From positions 2,568,012 to 2,632,011 of the forward strand of contig CM059623.1 in NCBI GenBank assembly GCA_030435675.1: a stretch of DNA of 64,000 nucleotides, read 5' to 3'. Positions 55,487 through 64,000 of this stretch are shown in pieces; positions within the stretch are counted from its first letter, which is position 1; each line of letters starts with the position of its first letter. The translations under genes were made by a program, and so were the position numbers. Under the pieces are notes generated by a model. It saw only the letters and a program-made list of their open reading frames with translations. It searched no databases and had not been told where the DNA came from. The DNA comes from Steinernema hermaphroditum. Taxonomy: Eukaryota > Nematoda > Chromadorea > Rhabditida > Steinernematidae.

Positions 55487-58370
55487 ACTGCCTTGATCGT
55501 ATCAAGGCTTTCTGATATATGGTTTTTGTTCTCATGCTGACATCACCGTGTATTGTATCTGTTCATATACTGGAACATTATAAAGAGATAGAACTGCTAA
55601 TGGATGTCCCATTTTAGAGTTATAAAGCGGAATGAAATCGAAATATGGTCATTCTCGAGAGGGAGTTTTTTTCAATCGAGGAGAATTCAGATGAGCCTAT
55701 GGTACCTGAGAGCGGCTCGACGTTACAGCTCCACTGTCATAAATAAGTTTATTGTTTTGTAGCTATCTGTAAGCACTCTAGACACGTTTAAAAGGAAACA
55801 GTACCATCCTTAATCGACGTACTTTTATCGTCGATCATTCCCGATTGGTCAAATAATTGGTCTTATTTCATTACTTCTGTTATCGCCTAATGGGAATCAC
55901 CGGTGAGAAACGCAAAAGTACGTCAATCTGAAAGATAGCACCTCCTTTTTAAAGTACCTAGAGTACTGACAGTTAAATTTGTGTACAGTTCCCACACTCC
56001 ACAAATTCCAGTCAAATCGGTGATCTTCTCATCACCCATCTTTGCGCCAGTTCATGTCGTCATCCTAATCCCTCAAATCCGCTCACCTCAAAAACCAATT
56101 TCCCCTTCGAACAGCCCTGTAATTACCGTAATCGGCGCGACATATTGGCCCCCTTTGTCGGCTCCGCATCCCGCCGCTAATTGACTAATCGTCGGCTTTG
56201 ACCTTTCGCCCGTGTTTGGCGCACCTGCGAACGGTGGCGCCCGAATTCCCCAGGGCTGAGAATCGCGTGTTCGTCCCGGAAAACCATTAAATCATCCTCT
56301 TTGTCCAAATTCGGCTTTCGGCGAAACGGAAACGATTGTGCAACGCGGAGCGCTTTGGCGGCGCGCGTCGTTAAACGGTCGCGATGAGCTCCCCCGGGAC
56401 CGTAAAACAATCATAACGGGGTGGTTAATGAGGGTGGTGTACTGTAAAGGGTGGGAATGGCGGTGCATGGGACAATAGTTGTTTTGAGGGGAATCGTCAA
56501 TAGGGACTTGAAAATCCGACCTTTTCGTGGGAATGTGCAAAAACATTTGTATCATCTTAATCAAAAACATGTTCATTGTGTAATGCAATGAGAAACACCC
56601 TAAAACTGACTGACCATCCTTATCTACTTATCTATCATCCTTATCTAAAGGCCGGGCCATACTTTTGAGTCATGACTCACGGCTCAGAAGTATGGCCCGG
56701 CCTTAAGATGATAAACAGAGCGAGTTCCGTCAGGTGTCACCTCATCATATCATACAGTAATCCAAGGCACGATTTATGACATATTTGTCGAATCTTCGAT
56801 ATTGCAGCTAGCCCACACCATGAGAATCCATGTCTGATGTTCTTCTTCTTTTCCGTTTTTTACGAGGCTTTGCTTCGAACAGAGACTGAATGAACTGGTT
56901 GTTGAGACATTTGGGTCCGGCACATGTGTCCCGGACAGTTGATTCCTAGACAGTTGAGTCCCAGACATTTGAGTGCCGGACACAGAGCTCCGACGAAACA
57001 CTTGAGTTTGAGTTAGCTTCTTGAGTATTTGCTCACCAATTTGATGCGTTATAATTCACTTTTGATGTTTCTGTCGTTTGAAAATGTTACCTTTTCGTCG
57101 GAGCTCTGTGTCCGGGACTCAAATGTCCGGGACTCATGTGCCGAGACTCAAATGTTTCAATACCAATGAACTGTTACTGTTAAAAGACTGTTACCTATTA
57201 GCTTCACTTGCAGTTATGAGTACATAGAGGTGGGTTCCAATCGACTGGTACGATTGACTGAATGGCCAATTGAACTACAGTGCTAAATGCGGATCTGGAT
57301 GAGTAACAGAACCATAGGCCTTAGTGAGCGTATAACGCTACAGTGTCCTACAGTCGCAGTCTTCGCCTAGAGTTTTCTAGCCCCTGGTCCGAATCCTTTT
57401 CGGGCGTCCCTGTCTCTTTCCTGTTTAGGAAAACACAAAATCAAATTTTTGTGCACTTCCACCTGCACATCTCACGAAAAGATGGGTAATGTATAAACCG
57501 CGGCCGCGGTTTATACACACCCCGAAAAGATGCACATCTCACGCAAGTGGTATAGTCCTCGTCAACGATGAACCCCCATTAATTCTTGACCGAGGGAAGC
57601 TGCTTTGGAACAGACATTTACTCTTCGAGGAGTATAGTTTAGCACTGGACTCATCCCGATCGGCGCGCAGTTCGATTGTAAGTCCTGCCTCTGATTTACT
57701 GCTGACTTGTGGCACAAACTTGGTGATTCAGCCGCTGAACACTTTTTCTTAAAACCAGCCAACAAGAAGATTATCCACGTTTGTTGTAACCTTTTTGATC
57801 TTACTTATCCATAGCACTGTTGATAAACCTCTCTCATAAACCTTCAAATTGACCATACAATTTCCATTCGAGACCACTCATGCGGTGTTTGCAAACAGCT
57901 CGTCTCGATTACACGGGGATTATCGCGTGTGCGCGCGACACATGAGCCCAGCAGCCGAGGAACAATGCTGCGCGCCAATTAACGAAAGCGACGAACCGAG
58001 GGAGGACACCTGTCGCCACGAGGAGCGTGTGTCCGACACGCGAGGGGTCATCGCCGGACGCGCCGAAAGGCGAAAGTTGATCGAAAGTGATTTATCGGGG
58101 GATTGTTGTGTCATCATTGGGTAATTGATATTGCGCTGCCATGAGTTGTTCCATTGCGAACACACATTTGGGAACACTTATGGGGGCCAAGTTATCTTAC
58201 CATGGGATCGTGTTTCCAGAAAAATTTTAAACATTCGGGTACGGTAGAGGCGAACACCTAATTTAGGTAGAGGCCTATGGACTGCAGTTCAGAGTAACGT
58301 AGTCTAAACTTAGAATTAAAGGGCAAGCTGACAATGTGGAGAGCGACGCCCGATCATATGATATGACAAG
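55487..58370. repeat. Gene-poor interval with palindromes
   Basis: Holds a hairpin at 56648-56704 (arms AAGGCCGGGCCATACTT), an inverted repeat with arms about 56903-57000 and 57092-57150 built on GGACA(T/G)TTGAGTCCCG units, and a perfect 26-bp palindrome at 57491-57516 (centre CGCGGCCGCG) flanked by direct copies of GCACATCTCACG. No gene supported. Confidence 0.5.
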
Positions 58371-58379
58371 ATACATTTC

Positions 58380-58800
58380 ATCCCCTATATATAAACGGAG
58401 AATCGACGGGTTGGTTGGTCTGTGCGTGTGTGTGTTTTTCCGTGCGCATGGAGAAAACACCCACAAAAAATAAGGACCCCGAGGGGAACCGAACCTGACA
58501 CCGCCCGCTTACAAATGGAGAACGTTCGTAATGAGCCACACAGACAATTGTAATGGTAGCGCTCTACTTCCACTATGCCTCTGGCGATGCTAGGCTTTGA
58601 GTTTTTTTTTGCAGTTTTCAGTGATTTTTTGTCTATTTTGTAACTAGCAGAGATGTCGATTCGAGTTTCCTGAAATTTTACAGTTTTTTGGTTCCAACTT
58701 CAGACCTTTGCATGAGCACCAATCTTGCCGCCCGCAGGGCTATGAGCTACTTGGCTTTTAGTACCTGGAGGGTGCGAATTCGCGCGCAGCCGCGTTTATT
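58380..58800 (-). mobile_element. SINE-like element, copy 5
   Basis: Inverted full-length copy: CCCCTATATATAAACGGAG end, GTGTG.../GTGGGTG palindrome, tRNA-like block with GGTTCGGTTCC on the minus strand, CCGCCCGCAGGGCT unit and GCGCGCAGCCGCGTTTAT end. Longer and better preserved than the copy at 26.8 kb. Confidence 0.6.
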
Positions 58801-59106
58801 GGGATAATATTCGATTGAGGCTTTCCTGTCTATTGCGACCTTCTTAACCGTTCAGGCATATCCTTTGCAGACAGTCTAGACAAACCCAGGTACCCTTTAT
58901 AAAGACTCATCGTGTATCACCTGATGCTCACTTTGTGCCTGTGAGATGTCTTGCATGACGTCTTCGTTTTAAAAATCGCAACGAATTATTAGAAGCTACC
59001 TTCTTAAAAGTCCATTAACGGCGTCCAAACTGCCTTCTGTAAAGCACCACTTAAGGGCCACATTCCATGGTGCTCTTCACTTCTTGGTTACCATTCAGTG
59101 GAGCCG

Positions 59107-61377
59107 ATGGCCGTGAAGCTGTTCACCTTCCTCTTTTTACTGCTGCTGGTCACAGGAGCGACGACCAGCTCTAATTGTACGAGCTGCGCAACAACCAATG
59201 GAGAACAGTGGACAACACTTCCCCCATGCGACATCAAGGTTTTCAACAGAAACTTCCTCATCATTTTGACGAAATACGGTATTACTTGGTGGGATCCGAG
59301 CGTCTACGACACTCTGGACGACATGAACAAGGCCATCAGCGAGGGAATCAAGAAAATCGGTAACAGCACTCTTCAATTAGACCCCTCTTAAGATCATCCC
59401 GTATCAATTTAGAAAAGGACGAGGAAGGGAAGCACCACTCAGAGTACCGCGGGATGAAACTGTTCTACACGACGCAGAATTCCGGCTTCGACAACTTGAT
59501 GGTCACTGGAACAAATAACGAAACCAACGAATTTCACATCGGCGTCGTGAACACAGATTTGTTTCTGAACAAATCGGACCACTTCTATCCATTCAGCAGC
59601 ATGGACATCGGGCCTTATATGTGGTCATACGATGGGTACAATGGGAAGGCCGTCCGAAAGTTGGAAATGCCCCGAAATTCTGATGGAACACCCATGAAAG
59701 TTTTTAAAAAAGATCGAAACCGCTACATCTGCAACGCCGAGCACGCCCAGTTCTCTCCTGACAAGAAGAGACTCTTCTTTGAGTACGATGCCCCCATTAG
59801 AATTTTTGCCCATCTAAATGAACGCGCCTGGGCTCTTAGCGAAGACCAGGAGTCGAACAGAGACTGTGGAACATATGAATCCGCAGAGACGGTTTATACT
59901 TTTTCTGGCCAACCCGATCGCCCTTTTCAAACATACTGGATGGGACCATGGGCAGAAGGCGCAAAGTATCTCATGAACCAATTCCAACATGATCACTACA
60001 CACTGGTCGCGGAGGGAAGGTAAAAGTCATAAAGCTGCTTATATTCTCTTCCTTCTTCGTATCTTTCAGAAATGGATCTTTCGAGCACTTCTTGTCGATA
60101 GACGGAAGGTTAGTTTAAACTCCTAACCACTTTGAATGGACCAAACCATTTTAGATATGGCGACACAAGAACGAACGATACAATGAGGAAGTGCTCGATA
60201 AGAACGATCAAGTCCGGCCAGTTCGAACTTCCAAGGATGCTGCTTATCCGTCGTGATACCTATGACTACGGAGTGTAGGAACATCTCTTACCGACCGCAA
60301 AAAGATGTGACTTTAAGGCTTCTCGACACCTACAAGCTGCCTGAAAAGACGACAACTACTTCTACCACAACTACCACTACAACGGCTCCCCGCACTACCA
60401 AAACAACGATAACCATCCCCTTGACAACAACCCCTCCGACCACCACCACGACTACTACGATCTCACCTACAACAACTTCTTCTACCACAACTGTGACCCC
60501 TATGACCACTACCACAATGACGACCACCACGACCCCTCCGACCACCGCAACTACTACGACTATGAGCTCGAGTACTACCACGTCTACACCCACGACTACC
60601 ACTATTCCATCAACGACAAGTGCTTCAACGACCCCACTAACCACGACTTCTTCTACCACAACAGCCACAGCTACGACCACCCCGAGCGCAAACACTCCTT
60701 CGCCGACAACCCCAACGACTACCACGGCTCCCCGCACCACCACAACCCCTCCGACCACCGCAACTACTACGACTATGAGCTCGCCCACCACTACCACCAC
60801 CACGACTACTACGATCCCACCTACAATAACTTCTTCTACCACAACTATGACTTCTACGACTACCCCTACCCTTAGCACTGCTTCAACGACAACCCCCACG
60901 AGTACATCAACAACAGCTCCTTCAACGACGGCGACCACAAGCACCACAACCCCTTCGTCCACAGCAACTGCTGCGACTATGAGCGCGACTACCACCACGA
61001 CTATACTCACGACTACCAAAACCCCACCAACCACGACTTCTTCTATCACAACAGCCACAGCTACGAGTGCCCCCACCACAAGCACTCCTTCACCGACAAC
61101 CCCCACGATCACCGCCATACCTACAACAACAAACAACAGCACACCTAAAGTCAACATAACCCCAGCACAGATCAGCGTTGAAGATGTGACCCAGGAATCT
61201 TCATCTAACACCGACGAGCTAGTTAAGCGTCTTCTTGAAAAAGTTGATTTGAAGGACGCCGTGATCAAAGAACTGACTGCTAAGATCGGCGAGTTGGCAG
61301 AGAAGTGCCAAAAGGGAGGCAAAGAAAGCTCCAACAAGAAGAACTTCTTCTTAACCCTGTTTGGATCTCTCTGGTAA
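59107..61377 (+). CDS. Secreted protein with Thr-rich mucin-like tail
   Basis: Five exons: 59107..59359, 59413..60019, 60070..60108, 60155..60274 and 60318..61377; 692 residues. The signal peptide is MAVKLFTFLFLLLLVTGATT. A Cys-containing N-terminal domain of about 330 residues (ITWWDPSVYDTLDDM, FQTYWMGPWAEGAKYLMNQF) has no family I recognise. After GVLLDTYKLPEK comes about 260 residues of nearly pure Thr with Pro/Ser/Ala, a likely O-glycosylated mucin-type stalk. The end is DELVKRLLEKVDLKDAVIKE, a short coiled coil, then NFFLTLFGSLW. AATAAA follows at 61388. The last intron (GGAGT|gtagga ... tttaag|GCTT, 43 bp) joins the two parts in frame; without it the N-terminal part would stop at 60276. 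Role unknown; extracellular matrix or secretion is an inference. Confidence 0.78.
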
Positions 61378-61881
61378 TATGGATCGAAATAAAGATGCAA
61401 TTTGAAAATGTGCCTTATCTAGAATATGCAGTATGGGAGAGTTTTATTTGTGTCGAGTTGTCCAGCCTCGCTTTCAGATCAGCTGACTCGTTGTCACCGA
61501 CGATGAGGACAGCATTAAAAATTTCCAAAATCATCAGAAATTGCGGAAAAGACGTCAAAACACTCAGAGAAGTCAGTAACCTAATTTGCACGACAGGTCC
61601 GACAGACTCCCAACGCGAATCCAAAAGTATTTCCAGAAACTGAAAACTGATTTCAAACATGCCTGATGCGCAAATTGTTTTCCGAAAGTGTTTCCGGGAA
61701 CGGTTTTTGGAACTATAACCCGACAATTGAAACAGTTTTTGCAATGACGGAAACTGTTTCCGGCCCTTGACGATTTCGAATTCGCACGCCAAGTCGTTAT
61801 CGTCAAAATCGACGTTCTGTTTCTTGTTTGATTGCTGTTTTCCTTGTGTACATTGATTTTTATGTTAGTTCTAGGACATAA

Positions 61882-64000
61882 ATGGGAAAGCCGAAAGGCT
61901 TGGAAGCGCAGATTGCCGAGGTGCTCGCCAGAGAAGGCGCGCAAGCCTTCTGGCGACACATCCAAGAAAGCGTCCCGTTCGCCAGCAACTGGCCGTAAGT
62001 AGTCGAATATTTGATTTCTTTCTATTGCGATAAGTTTAGTGAATACTGCAGATGCATTGGGAAAGTGGTTATGGAAGCGTGGCTGAAGGCGAAGAATGGA
62101 GATGAAGAGGACGCCGAGTATCGGCAACACCTGGAGTCGTTCGTCATGATGGAGCTGTTCTACAACGCAGTCATGCTGGTCGGACCTTTGCAACAGAGAT
62201 TCATGGCGGTGAGTATTGCCTATTTATGTTTTCTCTGAAGTCATTGAAGTGAAGCAGGAAAATATATTTACAATTTAGATTCTAAGCGGGCTGAAGAGCG
62301 AGAAGAAAGTGGAAATGGATCCCGTGATATTCCGCTGTGCCGAACCTGTCCTGTGGCGTTATCTGGAAGCTGCAAACGATAATGTCCGAGCCGGTGCCGC
62401 CACTGTTCTGCTCAAGTTCTATCCGCTGCTCGACGACGATCCGGAAGTTAATACAGAATATATCGTCAAGCAAAATATGGCTCTGCGGACACTCTTGAGC
62501 GACGCCTGTGTCCCTATTCGCCTAAGCGTCACGAAAGGAATATTTGGGCTGTTGAAGAACTTCTGGAAAATCATGACCAGTGAAGATCGAGGCGCCATTT
62601 TCACCATTGTAAGAGGGATGCTGTGTCAATTGACTATAGTTACGAATCTTTAGCTTGTCCAAAGGAATGCATTCGACTGTGACGTTAGCGTCAGGGAAGC
62701 CGTTTATGAAGGTTTCGTGAAACTCCTACCTGAAGCGCAGTCCATCTCGATGGTCAAAAGCGCCTTGGAAAAGATCGTTCCTAAGGGCATCGACGACAAG
62801 CACTACAGAGTCCGAGTGGCAGCCTTTAAATTGCTCACTGAATTGAAACTACATCGGATGATAAAGGTACTGCACTATTCTTGCCACAGCCGTCCACGTT
62901 GTGTTTAGCCCTTCGATCTAGTGGACGGCAACCACATTCTAACGCGCCTGGATTTGGAGCATAACACGGAGGTCAAGAAGCACGCGGTGAAGCTGATGGC
63001 ACCGCAGTTCCTTCCAAAGAAAGCCAGCGACCAGGAACGCGTCAGAAGACTGCTTATTCTCGTGGAACACTCGCCACGTGCAGCCCTAATATTCCACCGT
63101 TATATGGTCACCCTCGACACTGTGAAGTTGGAAGACGCCGTAGCGCACATCAAGATGATCGGGATGATGGTTTACATCACGCTGAAGCGAAAACTGACTC
63201 ACATAGACCTGGAAGAAGGGCTGGAAATCAGCGAAAGTCTCTTGAACGATACCGTGGCGACCATATCCGGAGCTCCCGACTTACCGCCAATAGATCAAGG
63301 TTCACTGACGGTTTAATTATGCAGCCCTCTAAACCTTACTTTGTAGAAGAAGGCCGCACGGACGTATTCAAATTGATGAAAACGCTTGTCGATTGCGCCA
63401 TCGTCCTGCTGATCACCATCCAGCAGAAGTTGCGCGCAAACCCTCAGCAGTACTCGAAAATGAACAAGTTCTTGGTTTTCTTCTTCAAAAAGATGTTCGC
63501 CACATACAGAGTAGAGTTACAATGGAATTAAGCTTTCATAAATCACTGTTTTAGAACACCGTCCTATTCGAATCAATCATGGTGCTTGGAAGTTATCTGC
63601 CAGAAGAGGACATCGGCGACATCTCGACAAAGATCGTACGAACACTGGGCGACGCTAACACAGATGAAGCGGACCTGAGACCCTACTTGGCCGCCGCGCT
63701 TTCGTGGAAAACCGAAGAACTATTCGACGTCATCGAAGCGAGCCTGAACGCGTTGGAATCGGTCGTTGTGCGAAACGGAGGACGAGGAAGAGGTCCGAAG
63801 CCCATCAAGTTCACACGGGCACTGGAGTACCTCGAGCAGATCTTGGCGAACCCGGCCGTCGACGATAGAGTATTCAAAAGCTTCGCGACGACTTTTGAAC
63901 GTTTCTTCAACAAGCTCAAGACGATAAAGGAGTTCATCGCGGCAAGGCTGGAAAACGGCGGCGAGGATCCGGAGAATCAGATAGACTGCGAGGATGCCGA
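61882..64000 (+). CDS. capg-2: Condensin II subunit CAP-G2, 5' part
   Basis: Seven exons read: 61882..61994, 62052..62208, 62279..62608, 62654..62866, 62909..63299, 63347..63510 and 63555..window end, all in frame and open at 64000. The ATG follows a TTCTAG acceptor. HEAT-like helices include ILSGLKSEKKVEMDPVIFRC and the hallmark PVLWRYLEAANDNVRAGAA, then DVSVREAVYEGFVKLLPEA, HYRVRVAAFKLLTEL and EVKKHAVKLMAPQFL, the pattern of the N-CAPG2 N-terminal half. By family it is a non-SMC HEAT subunit of condensin II, acting in mitotic chromosome compaction in the nucleus. The rest lies beyond the window. Confidence 0.85.

Noticed and set aside
56774..57001. Minus-strand frame with repeated SGTQ/SRNQ motifs
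   Set aside because: The peptide repeat is only the translation of the GGACATTTGAGTCCCG minisatellite.
60253..61377. Thr-rich frame as a separate gene starting at a GTG
   Set aside because: No ATG or acceptor suits a new start, and a 43-bp intron joins it in frame to the upstream secreted protein.
60330..61400. Long minus-strand frame rich in Val
   Set aside because: Exact antisense shadow of the Thr-codon tract of the mucin-like gene; no start context or domain.
61573..62193. 206-codon minus-strand frame
   Set aside because: It overlaps the first exons of CAP-G2 in antisense and has no family resemblance or splice signals.

Overview
The window is nuclear DNA from a nematode. The signs are introns of about 43-50 bp with GT...TTTCAG borders, start codons a few bases after a TTTCAG-type acceptor (as in spliced-leader trans-splicing), an array of nematode-type serpentine receptors, an unc-86 POU-IV gene, and a mev-1/sdhc followed closely by a ced-9-like gene, the same order as the C. 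elegans cyt-1/ced-9 operon. I cannot name the species.

Layout. (1) 0-29 kb is a repeat-rich accessory region with eight two-exon 7TM chemoreceptor-like genes (three + strand, five - strand). All share one phase-0 intron at the same codon in TM6. Between them lie a large secreted A2M/complement-like gene (9.9-17.0 kb, -), a fragmentary LRR-like gene (17.2-18.3 kb, -), a foldback Tc1/mariner element (23.3-24.9 kb) and many tRNA-derived and other dispersed repeats. (2) 29.5-36 kb holds a secreted coiled-coil protein, an MSP-like protein, the ced-9-like gene and sdhc/mev-1. (3) 36.5-44.1 kb holds two housekeeping genes in tandem, 181 bp apart: DHX37/RHA-2 rRNA helicase (10 exons) and ASCC2 (9 exons). 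(4) 44.6-48.7 kb is unc-86 on the - strand, with five exons. Each of its four introns carries one head-to-head pair of tRNA-like units. (5) 49-59 kb is gene-poor: two more tRNA-like pairs, two good tRNA genes (Tyr with intron, Thr), an LRR-like gene fragment, an isolated copy of the ced-9-type tail-anchor exon, and several palindromes. (6) 59.1-61.4 kb is a secreted protein with a long Thr-rich mucin-like tail. (7) 61.9 kb to the end is the 5' part of a condensin II CAP-G2 gene.

Exon borders were read by eye from frame continuity and GT/AG signals. The Tc1 element, the A2M-like gene and the LRR-like genes contain frame breaks I could not resolve. The most unusual feature is the set of six divergent tRNA-like pairs, one in every unc-86 intron and two upstream. 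Next come the A2M-like protein without a GCGEQ thioester motif, the conserved mev-1/ced-9 pair together with a stray tail-anchor copy 22 kb away, and a receptor fragment lodged inside a GC-rich repeat.
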